A program made the position numbers and the translations under genes. The notes beneath the pieces are model-generated. The model was not told where the DNA came from. It ran no database searches and was given only the letters and a program-made list of their open reading frames with translations. This document shows, one piece after another, positions 9,066 through 17,862 of a stretch of DNA of 64,000 bases. How positions within the stretch are numbered: position 1 is the stretch's first letter; each line of letters starts with the position of its first letter. The DNA comes from Cystobacter fuscus (lineage in GTDB: Bacteria; Myxococcota; Myxococcia; Myxococcales; Myxococcaceae), in NCBI RefSeq assembly GCF_002305875.1, contig NZ_CP022098.1, forward strand, positions 9,548,001 to 9,612,000, read 5' to 3'.

Positions 9066-9457
9066 AGACGAACACAGAAGAACCCACGGACTCACGCTCG
9101 GCGAGGATCAACCGCGGTGACGTGTTCTGGATCGCGCCAGATGACTCGCGCGGCCCCGTCCCGAGCTACTCCCATCCCCACGTGGTGGTTCAGGACGACG
9201 TCTTCAACCACTCGCGCATCACGACCGTGGTCGTGTGTGCCTTGACGTCGAACCTGCACCGGGCGAGCGAGCCGGGGAATGTCCTGCTCGAGGTGGGCGA
9301 GGGGAACCTTCCCAAGCAGAGCGTCGTGGTCGTGTCGCAGCTCTCCTCGGTCGACAAGGCCCGCCTGGGTGAACGGATCGGGTCGCTGTCCGACGCGCGG
9401 GTGGAGCAGATCCTGGCCGGACTGCGATTCCAGCAGGTGTCGTTCTTCGGGCGGTAG
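9062..9457 (+). CDS. MazF/PemK-like endoribonuclease toxin
   Basis: 131 residues from the ATG at 9062, which overlaps the upstream stop. The PemK/MazF beta-barrel pattern is visible: RGDVFWI at the first strand, HPHVVVQDDVFN, TVVVCALTSN, and NLPKQSVVVVSQLSSVDKARLGERIG. MazF proteins cut mRNA at short specific sequences and are usually held by an antitoxin gene just upstream. Here the upstream partner is a membrane protein, and no short antitoxin gene (AbrB- or RHH-like) is seen on either side. It therefore looks like an orphan, as MazF is in Myxococcus xanthus, where the regulator MrpC serves as antitoxin. A strong terminator follows. Confidence 0.8.
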   Translation: MKTNTEEPTDSRSARINRGDVFWIAPDDSRGPVPSYSHPHVVVQDDVFNHSRITTVVVCALTSNLHRASEPGNVLLEVGEGNLPKQSVVVVSQLSSVDKARLGERIGSLSDARVEQILAGLRFQQVSFFGR

Positions 9458-9486
9458 CCCGCCCGCACGAGTTCTCCTGACTCGAC

Positions 9487-9520
9487 AAGCCTGCAACGAT
9501 GAGTTGCAGGCTTTTCTATT
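9487..9520 (+). terminator. Rho-independent terminator
   Basis: A perfect 11-bp stem, AAGCCTGCAAC / GTTGCAGGCTT, closes a 5-nt loop GATGA and runs into a T-rich tail (TTTTCTATTT). It lies about 30 nt after the MazF-like stop and is the clearest intrinsic terminator in the window. Confidence 0.9.
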
Positions 9521-9670
9521 TCGCGAGGAGTGGCGAGTCGATACTTCTGCGCCACCTCAACAAGACACTCGACCGGAGACCTCGATGGAAGTCCGCACCT
9601 CCATCGCCGCCTCCGCGCTCGCGCACAACAACTCTGGAATCTTCACCCACCACAGACGAGGAGAATGGCA

Positions 9671-10114
9671 ATGACCAAGAACGAGCAGGTGATCCGCGCG
9701 CTCTACGAGGCAGCGGAGGTCCAGGACGTCAAGAAATTCGTGTCGTTGTTCGCGAACGATGGCTACTTCTACGATGTGTCCGCTGGTCGTAAATATCGTG
9801 GCGACGAGATCGGCCGCACGGTCGAGATCTATGCGACGGCATTTCCCGACATGCACCGGGCGCTTGACAAGTTCTATGTCAGCGGTGATGTCGTCGTGGT
9901 GGAGCTGTCATTGAACGGCACGCATCGGGGGCCGCTGGAGCTGCCTGTCGGAACAATTCCCGCGACAGGCAAGGAAATCCACGCGCCCTGCTGTGACGTC
10001 TTTCACTTGAAGGACGGCAAGGTCCAGTCGTTCCACTGCTACACCGCCGCGACCATTCTGTTGGGCCAGCTTGAGGTCCTCACGAACCTCGAAGCCGCGA
10101 TCAAGCGTGCCTAG
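9671..10114 (+). CDS. SnoaL-like / NTF2-fold protein
   Basis: 147 residues from the ATG at 9671, which has GAGGAG 7 nt upstream; another ATG lies at 9665. The sequence has the NTF2-like layout: N-terminal helix with VIRALYEAAEVQDVKKFVSLFANDGYFYD, a Y(A/T)xFPDMHRALD segment, then strands with VVVELSLNGTHRGPL and a C-terminal HAPCCDVFHLKDGKVQSFHCY. This matches SnoaL-like ester cyclase proteins, cytoplasmic enzymes or binding proteins with a hydrophobic pocket. No polyketide genes are nearby, so the substrate is unknown. It stands alone between a terminator and a convergent pectate lyase. Confidence 0.85.
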   Translation: MTKNEQVIRALYEAAEVQDVKKFVSLFANDGYFYDVSAGRKYRGDEIGRTVEIYATAFPDMHRALDKFYVSGDVVVVELSLNGTHRGPLELPVGTIPATGKEIHAPCCDVFHLKDGKVQSFHCYTAATILLGQLEVLTNLEAAIKRA

Positions 10115-10232
10115 CGCCGCGCGCGGGGCTGCCCATCCGCCACCGAAGCGGCTGCACGCCGCTCGATGTACTGGAGCCGGAGGAGCTCGGCGCTCCCACC
10201 GACGCCCCCTGTCCCCAAACCCGCGAGCGCGG

Positions 10233-11855
10233 CTACTGAATCCGCCGCGGTCCGGAGCACGCCTTGACGCGGTCCTTCGCGGCCGTGCCACTGTCCTTGG
10301 TGTACGAGTAGGGGACGGAGAACACGCTGCCGCCAACGTCCCGGGAGCTGGACGACGACTTGCCGGTATAGACGTTCCCACTGTCGATGGCGATCGCGCC
10401 CGGAGCCTGAAGCCAATGCGGCTTGCTCGCGTTCTCGAAGTAGTTGCTCTCGACGCGAGCTTGCGCATTCTCCGCGGCGGTGATGCAGAAGTAGGACGTG
10501 TTGAGCCAGTAATTGTTGTAGAGGTGGGCCTGCATCAGCGCGCCGCCGAGCTTCGGGTTTCTTCCCGAGCTGTTGTCGTACCAGTTGTGGTGCCAGGTCA
10601 TCTTCGCGTTGTTGGCGAAGTTCACGAAGCTGTGCTGACCACCACACTGGTACGGAGTCCGCCCATCGATGTAGCTCCACGAGAGCGTGATGTAGTCGGG
10701 ATGGGTACTGGTCTCGGAGGCCGTGGTGCCAACGTCGAGGTAGCCATCGCTGATGAGCGCGAACGAGCAGTGATCGATCCACACGTGCTTCGACGAGGTG
10801 AGCGTGAATCCGTCACCCGCCTCGATGAGGCCTGGGTTCACGTCGCGGATGTCGAGGTTGCGGAAGATCAAGTTCTCCTGGTTTCCGAGGTTGAACGACA
10901 CTCCGCGAAGACTGACGCCGTCACCCATGCCGATCACCGTCTTGTTCGACTTGACGTTGATGGTGGTCTCGTTGCGCGTACGGGTGGACGTCACCTCGTC
11001 CGAGTTGCAGGTGCTCGAAACCCGGAACTCCTTGATGGCCTTGCCCATGGAGTCACAGGACGCCTTCTTCTCGCATCCCGACACGGTGCGAGCCGCGGTC
11101 CTGAAGTCCAGGTCATTCATGATGTGGAGCACGCGTGCCTGGCCATCCTCCAGGTACTGCTTGAGCTGACTTGTCGTCGTGACCTGGATCGGGGAGGCGC
11201 TTCCTCCCCCCGTGGTGCCTCCTGATTGGGCGGCGAAGCCATCGGGTTTATCGGAGAGGGAGATGGAGCAGGGATCGCTACCACCACCACCACTCGTGCC
11301 GCTGGCCACCAGCTTGAACTTCTGGTTCGTCGACCCACTCCAACCCCACTGCTGGAGCCCCGCCCCGTTGCTCGTCGCCCCCCCAATGACGTCCATCACC
11401 AGGCCGCTGTGCCGAGCCACCAGCTTCACCGTCCCTTCGCCGGTGTCCTCGATCAGGAACTGCTGGTAGGTCCCGCCCGAACAGGACCACTGCTTGATCA
11501 GGGCGCCGCTGCTCGTCGAGGCATCCGTGACGTCGAGACACAGGCCACTGGAGACATTCTTGATGCTGTAGTAGCCGCCCGACTGCGCGAGGAACTCGAA
11601 CCGCTGGGCAACGCCCCCGCTGCAGGTCGAGATCACCGCATCCGTACCAGCGCCCGTACTCCCGCCCTTGGGCTGTACACACTTGTCGCTGCCCACTCCG
11701 ACGAGGTTGTACGTCTTGCTGGTATCGACGGAGAGCGCCTCGACGACGCCTCCGAGGGCCTCGTCCAACCCGCCCTCCGCGGGGGACTCCCCGCAGCCCG
11801 GTGTCATCGCCCCCACGAGAGACAGCAGAAACAAGCGAGAAGCTGCTCCACGCAT
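10233..11855 (-). CDS. Pectate lyase with ricin-type lectin domain
   Basis: 540 residues. Signal peptide with lipobox TPGC near residue 21, so probably a lipoprotein before any release. Residues ~45-190 form a ricin B/CBM13-type trefoil with three QxW-like repeats (GVAQRFEF, GGTYQQFLI, STNQKFKLV). A Gly/Ser linker follows, then a family PL1 parallel beta-helix: IGMGDGVSLRG, NLDIRD, the conserved WIDHCSF, VKN-like HHNWYDNSSGRNPKLGG containing the RxPK-type active-site arginine, and AHLYNNYW. It would cut polygalacturonate outside the cell by beta-elimination. A plant-polymer enzyme in a myxobacterium is consistent with saprophytic growth. Confidence 0.93.
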   Translation of the reverse strand: MRGAASRLFLLSLVGAMTPGCGESPAEGGLDEALGGVVEALSVDTSKTYNLVGVGSDKCVQPKGGSTGAGTDAVISTCSGGVAQRFEFLAQSGGYYSIKNVSSGLCLDVTDASTSSGALIKQWSCSGGTYQQFLIEDTGEGTVKLVARHSGLVMDVIGGATSNGAGLQQWGWSGSTNQKFKLVASGTSGGGGSDPCSISLSDKPDGFAAQSGGTTGGGSASPIQVTTTSQLKQYLEDGQARVLHIMNDLDFRTAARTVSGCEKKASCDSMGKAIKEFRVSSTCNSDEVTSTRTRNETTINVKSNKTVIGMGDGVSLRGVSFNLGNQENLIFRNLDIRDVNPGLIEAGDGFTLTSSKHVWIDHCSFALISDGYLDVGTTASETSTHPDYITLSWSYIDGRTPYQCGGQHSFVNFANNAKMTWHHNWYDNSSGRNPKLGGALMQAHLYNNYWLNTSYFCITAAENAQARVESNYFENASKPHWLQAPGAIAIDSGNVYTGKSSSSSRDVGGSVFSVPYSYTKDSGTAAKDRVKACSGPRRIQ

Positions 11856-11900
11856 TCAAGCACCCCTTTCAACGCAGAAGCTGAATTGGCCGGCCTCTCT

Positions 11901-11916
11901 ATCATAACGTTACGAT
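11901..11916 (-). promoter_or_regulatory. Palindrome over the pectate lyase -10
   Basis: Read on the minus strand, ATCGTAACGTTATGAT is a 16-bp near-perfect palindrome (one mismatched pair) and contains TATGAT, a good -10 hexamer. It lies 45 nt upstream of the pectate lyase start in an AT-rich stretch. A repressor or activator site for substrate control is plausible but inferred. Confidence 0.35.
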
Positions 11917-11930
11917 CCATGAAAACCAGA

Positions 11931-12297
11931 TTAACCAGAAAACGAGACTTCTTGAAAAAACCTGAAGTGTTCCAGCCAGTTACGCCGTTCCCTGCCGTGC
12001 ACAGAGTCCGGAGCGACCCGGATGCCGTGCCTCCTCACGCGAAGCCACGCGTCCACCGAGAGCACATCCGCGCAGGGACTCGCCGCGAGCAGCACGGCGA
12101 ACCACAGGAGGTGGTGGGTGTGGAGGACCGTCCCGGCGAACTGAGGGACCGCGAGCACCATCGCCACCCGCGTGAACAGGCCCAGGATGGCCAGGAGCGT
12201 CGAAGGCACGAGGACCCCGAGCGCGGCCCACGCCGACAAAGACGGTGATGCGGAACACCGCCGGGTCGACCGCACTGCCCGTGAGGTACCCGCGCAT
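11931..12297 (-). pseudogene. Frameshifted HTTM-type membrane protein fragment
   Basis: An ATG at 12297, 6 nt after the ferritin-like fragment, begins MRGYLTGSAVDPAVFRITVF, the usual opening of HTTM proteins. The frame is then lost. A second frame picks up ALGVLVPSTLLAILGLFTRV and, further on, HTHHLLWFAVLLAASPCAD, again typical HTTM helices, before meaningless sequence and a stop at 11931. Material is missing between the two parts and the C-terminal two thirds are absent. It is a dead gene. Its order after a ferritin-like gene mirrors the intact pair at 45.9-48.1 kb. Confidence 0.6.
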
Positions 12298-12303
12298 GTC
12301 GCG

Positions 12304-12855
12304 TCAGAGAGGTTCGAGCCCACGTGCCCGCAGCGGAGCGAGCACCTCGGTCTCCATCGACCTGCGCGCGAGGTCCAGATACGACTGGGATTGCATCCAC
12401 CCGAGCGCATGGATCGCGCTGGCCTCCCCTTCCCCCCGTGCCGCGATGCGTGCCTGGTTCTCCCGGACGGCGGCGATCGTCCTCCCAGCCGCCTCCCGAA
12501 GGACCTCCCGCTCGTCCTCCTCCAGCATCGGCAACGCCCAGTCGAGGAACACCCACCCGAACTGCCCGTGCGCGGCCTCGTCCTTGACGATCCGACCCAA
12601 CACCCCCTTCACCAGCGGGTGCGTCGCGGAGCGCCAGGTGCCTCGAAGCAGGGGGATGGAGATCGCCTCGTCCGGGCGGAGTGTCCCCCACGGAAGCGTC
12701 TCCACCTCGGGCCGGAGCTTGCGATAGCGGCGCTCGACGTTGCCACCGATGTATGCGAGCCGCCTCCCGGGAGGAAAACCCTGCCCTGAATGAGCGGCAC
12801 ACCCCATGAAGTCCTTCCAGGCGCCGGCGTCCACCCTGGGGTGCACACCCGCCGG
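12304..12855 (-). pseudogene. Truncated ferritin-like protein
   Basis: The frame reads IGGNVERRYRKL, then ISIPLLRGTWRSATHPLVKGVLGRIVKDEAAHGQFGWVFLDW, a C-terminal half of a ferritin-like protein with one metal-type E-x-x-H (DEAAH). The N-terminal half, which should give the other Glu ligands, is missing: upstream the sequence runs into the end of the VOC gene. The first possible start, an ATG near 12810, would give a protein of about 165 residues with half a diiron site. It is best read as a remnant, although a short expressed protein cannot be excluded. Confidence 0.5.
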
Positions 12856-12860
12856 GTTCT

Positions 12861-13340
12861 TCAGGCGCCGCCCGCCGCGGCGCGCTCGATCGCGGCGATG
12901 TCGATCCGCTTCATCTTCAGCATCGCCTCCATCGCGCGCCGGGCCTTCGCGGCATCCGGGCTGCTCAGCAGCTCGCTCAGGCGGCGGGGAACGATCTGCC
13001 ACGACAGGCCGAACCGATCCTTCACCCAGCCGCACTGCTCGGCCTCGGGATGCGCCGACAACGCCTGGGTCAGCCGGTCGACCTCGGCCTGATCCTCGCA
13101 GTGGATCTGGAAGCTCACCGCCTCGTTGAACTTGAAGTGCGGGCCGCCGTTGAGCCCGACGAAGCGCCGGCCGCCGAGTGTGAACACGACCGTCAGGACG
13201 CCGCCCTCGCGCATGCTCGGATTGTCCGCGGGCGAGCGCACCACCTCGTCGATCCGGCTATCGGGCAGGAGCGACACGTAGAAACGGGCGGCCTCCTCGG
13301 CCTGTCCGTCGAACCAGAGGCAGGGACTGATCTTCTCCAT
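12861..13340 (-). CDS. VOC-family protein (PhnB/YjdN-like)
   Basis: 159 residues. The sequence has the PhnB-type vicinal-oxygen-chelate pattern: SPCLWFDGQAEEAARFYVSLLPDSRI at the start, VLTVVFTLGGRRFVGLNGGPHFKFNEAVSFQIHCEDQAEVDRL in the middle, and CGWVKDRFGLSWQIVPRRL. The C-terminal extension AKARRAMEAMLKMKRIDIAAIERA is usual in this subgroup. Members are sometimes labelled 3-demethylubiquinone methyltransferase, but the reaction is generally unknown. It ends only 6 nt before the ferritin-like fragment, suggesting that the fragment is the residue of a rearrangement here. Confidence 0.9.
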   Translation of the reverse strand: MEKISPCLWFDGQAEEAARFYVSLLPDSRIDEVVRSPADNPSMREGGVLTVVFTLGGRRFVGLNGGPHFKFNEAVSFQIHCEDQAEVDRLTQALSAHPEAEQCGWVKDRFGLSWQIVPRRLSELLSSPDAAKARRAMEAMLKMKRIDIAAIERAAAGGA

Positions 13341-13493
13341 GGCCGTTCTCCTTTACGTCGGACGTGGACCGGTGAGCGCGAACCTCGCGCCCTGGGGGCC
13401 TTGAATGCTCCAACCGCCCCCGGACACCGGAGCGGGAACATGCTGAAGCGCGCCATGGTGCACCCGTTCAACCCGGTCATGTCATGAATGGCT

Positions 13494-13518
13494 TCCCTGG
13501 TTATAAAAAGCAACCAAG
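13494..13518. promoter_or_regulatory. Inverted repeat upstream of VOC gene
   Basis: CCCTGGTT and AACCAAGG (7 of 8 complementary) flank an AT-rich ATAAAAAGC centre. It is about 155 nt upstream of the VOC start. It could be an operator, but no well-spaced promoter hexamers go with it. Confidence 0.25.
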
Positions 13519-13542
13519 GTGAGTGCGGACACAGTCACGCCA

Positions 13543-13572
13543 GGGGGGTGAGCGTGGAAGCGCTCACCCCCC
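13543..13572 (-). terminator. 12-bp GC-rich hairpin
   Basis: GGGGGGTGAGCG and CGCTCACCCCCC form a perfect 12-bp stem with a 6-nt loop. It lies 36 nt beyond the stop of the minus-strand SnoaL-like gene. There is no T-run after it, so it may act as a transcript-stabilising or Rho-assisted end. Confidence 0.5.
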
Positions 13573-13608
13573 CTGCCCTGGCACGACCGCCATGCGCTCC
13601 CGAGGAGC

Positions 13609-14214
13609 CTACTTCGGCTTCTCCTGGTCTCCGGACGTTCCAGAGCCGCCGACGGCGGAGGTCTGCGCCTCGCCCCATCCCGCCTCGAAGAACGCCTTCC
13701 ACTTCCACTGGCCATCGCGCTTCACGAGGAGCCCGGTGAGCCGGCCGGGCTTCTTCTTCCCGCCCATGGTCATGGTGTAGTCATCGGTGAAACTGACGAG
13801 CGAGTCGGACAACACGGTGATGTCGAGCTTGTGGTTCATCTGCGTGTCCGCGGGTATCTGCTCGAACATGGGCTTCATCATCTCCGTGTATTTCCGCCGG
13901 TCGTACGTCTCGGCCGTCGGGATGCCCTTGCTGTCATCGGTCGCCATGTAGATCGGGAAGTCGGCCCGGGCGATATCCGCCTCGAAGTCGCGCCGCTTCA
14001 TGATGGCGTCGCCTTCCTTGAACCAGGCTTCGACCTCCTTTCGGGTCTTCGCTTCGTGGGTGGGCTTGCGGGTCCACGGCCCCATCTTGGACATGTCCAC
14101 GGGGGTGACCGAGCCCTTCGCTGCGGGAGGGGCGCCCTTGTGCTCCTGATCCTGCGCCCAGACGGGCGAGGTGAGCACGAGCGCGGCGAGACACACTGTG
14201 ATTCGACGTATCAT
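13609..14214 (-). CDS. Secreted SnoaL/NTF2-like protein
   Basis: 201 residues from the ATG at 14214, which has GAAGGAGG about 10 nt upstream. A clear signal peptide (MIRRITVCLAALVLTSPVWAQ) with an AxA-like cleavage site sends it to the periplasm or outside. The mature part has EVEAWFKEGDAIMKRRDFEADIARADFPIYMATDD, then Y-D-R-R-K-Y and LDITVLSDSLVSFTDDYTMTMGGKKKPGRLTGLLVKRDGQWKW, the strand pattern of nuclear-transport-factor-2-like (DUF4440/SnoaL) proteins. Function unknown. Convergent with nothing; a strong hairpin follows it. Confidence 0.8.
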   Translation of the reverse strand: MIRRITVCLAALVLTSPVWAQDQEHKGAPPAAKGSVTPVDMSKMGPWTRKPTHEAKTRKEVEAWFKEGDAIMKRRDFEADIARADFPIYMATDDSKGIPTAETYDRRKYTEMMKPMFEQIPADTQMNHKLDITVLSDSLVSFTDDYTMTMGGKKKPGRLTGLLVKRDGQWKWKAFFEAGWGEAQTSAVGGSGTSGDQEKPK

Positions 14215-14394
14215 GAGCAAGCGACCTCCTTCTGGAGCGAAGTTGGTGGTGCTCCGACACAGGGACAAACCCATCCGATGAGGCCGCCCTGCCCCAAGAG
14301 GCTCCCCAGGTAGCCGATGGCGGGTTGGCCTCACCCCGGGGTACACACGAACCGCTGGAAAGCCATCAGCTCGGGGCAGGCTCACGCCGCTCGA

Positions 14395-17300
14395 CTATGG
14401 CTGCGCGGGCAGAACCAGGGCATCCCGGATCTCTGCTGGCGGGTTCGCGCCAAGAGCCAGATAGATCTCGATCCACGCCAGATAGGAGCGCCAGGAAGGA
14501 TCACGCTGGTCGATGAGGGCGCGTTGTGCCTGACCCAGACGCTCGTGCACATCGAAAGGCACCTGCGTGTTCCCATCCGAGTGCAGCTGTGCCGCGAACC
14601 AGAGCACGTCGAGCTGACCGGCATCGAGAGGTGCGTGGGTGCGCTCGATCAGGGTGTCGGTGTGCTCGAGCGCCTTGCCCAACCAGTGGCCCGCCCGCGT
14701 CGTGTCCCGGCGATCCACGGCATTCTCGGCCAGCCGCATCTCCGCCAGCGTCACCGCGCGGAGGTCCTCATCGCGATCCGACTCGGCGAACTGTTCCAGG
14801 AACAGCACCCGCCGCTGTTCGAGTGCGTGGGCGGCGGCGTCCAGGTGCCCGAGTCGGGTCTCCGCATTGGCGCGCAGTCCCGCGGCGATGATGCGATAGG
14901 AGCGCTGAACGTGCTGGGGAGTTGCGTGTGCCCAGGTCAGCGAGGCTTGCACGACTGGGGTCGCCAGGTCGCGCTCGACGCGGTCCAGGTCCTCCAATGC
15001 CCGCTGGGGTTGCCCCGCCCCCAGCTCCGCGGCGCAGCGGGCCAGCCGCACCACCAACCGGTTGCGCAGACCCTCCGCGTCGCTGGGACCCGTTTCCACG
15101 GTGGGCAGCTCGCGATCATAGAGCGCCAACGCACGCTCGAATCGGCCCGCGGCGAGGTTGTAGAGCGCCGCGCGATCCAGTACCAGGGGGACGAACCTGG
15201 CCAGCTTCGGTGTGGCGTCCACCATGGCCAGGGCCTGATCCGCCGCCTGCGCGGCCTCTTCCTCGCGGCCGACGTGCAAGAGCGCCCGAGCGCGGGAAAG
15301 GGACACCGCCAGCCCCGGCGCGTTGTCCACGTAGGGCAACTTGTCCCGTTGCTCGAGATAGCCCAGGGCGATGTGGAAGTTGCCCACCTGGGTGTGCAAC
15401 AGCCCCAACGCGCCGAGGATCATCGCCCGGTAGCGGACGTTGTTGCGCACCAGGTCCAGGGCGATCAGGTAGTGCCGGTTGGCGCGCTCGGCGGCGGCGG
15501 GAGCGTGGCCGCGGAGGAAGTCCTCGTGATGAATGGCACCCGAGAGGGCATGCACCTCGCGTTGGTTCTTGAGCTCCTGCCACGAGGCACGCAGCTCCTT
15601 CACGGCCGCCGCCACCGCCCGGGCGTGGGCGCGGTCATCCTCCAGCTTGGGCAACTGGCGCGCCATGAGGTAGGCCTTCACGAAGTGCGCGAGCGGCCTG
15701 GCCATGCTGGCGGAGGAGGTGGTGACTTCCTTTTCCACCACCTCGGGGCTGACGCCGGCACGCAAACGCAGGCTCATGGACTCGACGGCACTTTCCAGTG
15801 AGCCAGTCCGCTGAGTCACGAGGTCGAAGTCGGCACGGGCTTCGTCCAGGCGCTGCCTCCCCAACCGGCGATAGGCGCGGCCCATCATCGCGCGGCGAAA
15901 CAACCGCTCGGCCTGGCGGCGTTCCTCGGTGCCGGGCGGGGCGTCGTCGACGTAGACCGTCGCCAGGGCCTCCAGCACGCCATCGGCGCCGAGGCCCGCC
16001 GCGCGCTCGACGGCGTCCTGCACCAGGACGCGCCGGCGAAGGGGCTCCTTCTGCTGATGGTAGAACGCGATCAAGGCCTCCCGGACGGCGCGGGGGGGAC
16101 GCTCGTCGTGCAACGCATTGACGTGCCGGCCCAGCTCCAAGGCGAACGCATAGGCCGAGCCGGCGGGTGCCGAGGCGAGAGCCCGGGCCATGACGGCATC
16201 CGCCTCGTCATAGGGGCGTCCCCGGTACAGGGCGCGGACGGCGGCGCGAGCGAAGTCGAGCTGGTCGTCTTCGGGAAACACCTTGTTCATGGAGAGCCGG
16301 CGGCCGGCTTCGACCAGGGCCTCCCGATCGTCGAGCGTGCGGTACAGCGTGTCCGCTCGTTCGTAATAGGCTTCCAGCACCGCGCGCGGCGTGGTGTCGG
16401 TCAGCTGGGCCGCCTCCAGTTCCTGACGCGCCAGAGTGAAGTCGCCAGCGTCCTCCGCCAGCTCACTGCGCACCACGTGCTGGAAGACGGCGGAGGGGGG
16501 GCTGGGAGCGGCGGCGGGATCCAACGCGGCCATGCGTTTGCGTTCGGCGTCGAGCGGCTCGTCCACCATGCGGCCACGTTCGCTCTCCTTCATGGCGCGA
16601 CGGTGATCGATGAGGAGCCGCAGCGGCTCCGACAGTCCCGCGGTGGCGGGATCGTCCACCGAGTGCATGCGGCGGGCGTAGAACTCCGCCGCATCGAAGT
16701 CCTCGGCAGCCAGGTGGAGCTGACTCAGGCGCATCATCAGCAGACGACGCAGTTTGGGCCGGACTTCGCGCAGCAGGCGTTGGTGGTAGAGCAGGAGTTG
16801 ATCCGCGCGCCTGCCGACCATTTTCAATTCCGCGCTGAGACGAGGAACGTCCCAGGTGCTGGGAACCTGGCCATCCAGCGGCAACTGATACACATCCAGC
16901 GATTGATCACGCGAACAGGTCGCGATGAGTGACTCGGTCGCGGGGGCCGGGTACTCGCAGCTCCAGGACACACTGGTGAGCTGGTCCGGACTGGAGGCAG
17001 CGGCCAACCCGGGCGCGTCCTCGCGCTCGGCGGCGAAAGGCACCCGGAACAGCACTCCCCTGTCGCTGGCGTCGATCACCCCGTCCGCATTGGAGTCGGT
17101 GAAGAACTGCACCACGTACAGCGAGCGCCCATCGCGCGCGAACACCGGCTGTCCGGTCTGTCCCGGAAGATCGAGCGCCAGCGGGATGGGGACCGCGCCG
17201 GGGCGATCCAGCCGAAATACCTCCAGATGGGGCGAGGCGCGCGCGGCGAAGCCAGGGCCCACCTGCTGCACGGAGCGTTCGACCGGGACGTACACCAGCC

Positions 17301-17862
17301 AGCGCCCATCGGGAGAGAGGGCGGGACTGGTCAGGTTGCGCTCGAGCAGGGGACTCGCGCTCAGCTCGCGCGCCACCGAGACCCGCGACAATCGCAGATC
17401 GCCCTGGATGGTCGCCCGGCTCACCAGCGCGATATGCGAGGCATCGATCCATTCCGCCTGCAGCGCGCTGGTCTCTTCCTCGAGGCAGCGGCGACCTTCC
17501 GCGCCAGGCAGCTCCCGTACACACAGCTGACCGCTGGCCTGGTTCCGGAACGAAATGTAGAGCAGGTGTTTGCCGTCGGGACTGACGCGCGGCCAGGTCA
17601 CATCGGCGCCTTCGTCGAAGAGGCGGCGCTCCCGGCCCTGCTCCAGCTCCTGAACGTAGATCTCGGTCGCGATGTTGCGGTTGGACACGAAGATCAGCGT
17701 GTTCCCATCGGGCGCCAACTGCCCCAGGAATTGATCTCCCATGCCCACGGTGAGCCGTGAGGGCCTGCGCAAGCCTCCGTCGTTCTCATCGTCCTGCGCC
17801 CAGGCACTGCCCGCGAGGAGAACGGCCAGGACCAGGAAGCACCGGCCACGAGGCGTCAGCAC
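14395..17862 (-). CDS. TolB-like propeller plus TPR protein
   Basis: 1155 residues from a GTG at 17862 that overlaps the end of the YdbL-like gene; GGGGAG lies upstream. A signal peptide (LVLAVLLAGSAWA) leads to a beta-propeller of about residues 30-400 with TolB/WD40 blades: SPDGKHLLYIS, SPDGRWLVYVP, FARDGRSLYVVQF. The remaining ~750 residues are helical, with many degenerate TPR-like repeats rich in Ala, Arg and Leu. It would be a periplasmic scaffold. Its tight coupling to the AsmA-like and YdbL-like genes suggests that it works with them at the cell envelope. Confidence 0.8.
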   Translation of the reverse strand: MLTPRGRCFLVLAVLLAGSAWAQDDENDGGLRRPSRLTVGMGDQFLGQLAPDGNTLIFVSNRNIATEIYVQELEQGRERRLFDEGADVTWPRVSPDGKHLLYISFRNQASGQLCVRELPGAEGRRCLEEETSALQAEWIDASHIALVSRATIQGDLRLSRVSVARELSASPLLERNLTSPALSPDGRWLVYVPVERSVQQVGPGFAARASPHLEVFRLDRPGAVPIPLALDLPGQTGQPVFARDGRSLYVVQFFTDSNADGVIDASDRGVLFRVPFAAEREDAPGLAAASSPDQLTSVSWSCEYPAPATESLIATCSRDQSLDVYQLPLDGQVPSTWDVPRLSAELKMVGRRADQLLLYHQRLLREVRPKLRRLLMMRLSQLHLAAEDFDAAEFYARRMHSVDDPATAGLSEPLRLLIDHRRAMKESERGRMVDEPLDAERKRMAALDPAAAPSPPSAVFQHVVRSELAEDAGDFTLARQELEAAQLTDTTPRAVLEAYYERADTLYRTLDDREALVEAGRRLSMNKVFPEDDQLDFARAAVRALYRGRPYDEADAVMARALASAPAGSAYAFALELGRHVNALHDERPPRAVREALIAFYHQQKEPLRRRVLVQDAVERAAGLGADGVLEALATVYVDDAPPGTEERRQAERLFRRAMMGRAYRRLGRQRLDEARADFDLVTQRTGSLESAVESMSLRLRAGVSPEVVEKEVTTSSASMARPLAHFVKAYLMARQLPKLEDDRAHARAVAAAVKELRASWQELKNQREVHALSGAIHHEDFLRGHAPAAAERANRHYLIALDLVRNNVRYRAMILGALGLLHTQVGNFHIALGYLEQRDKLPYVDNAPGLAVSLSRARALLHVGREEEAAQAADQALAMVDATPKLARFVPLVLDRAALYNLAAGRFERALALYDRELPTVETGPSDAEGLRNRLVVRLARCAAELGAGQPQRALEDLDRVERDLATPVVQASLTWAHATPQHVQRSYRIIAAGLRANAETRLGHLDAAAHALEQRRVLFLEQFAESDRDEDLRAVTLAEMRLAENAVDRRDTTRAGHWLGKALEHTDTLIERTHAPLDAGQLDVLWFAAQLHSDGNTQVPFDVHERLGQAQRALIDQRDPSWRSYLAWIEIYLALGANPPAEIRDALVLPAQP

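Noticed and set aside
10071-11225. Long + strand frame opposite the pectate lyase
   Set aside because: Antisense shadow; high GC in the third codon position of the minus gene makes the opposite frame open. No family features.
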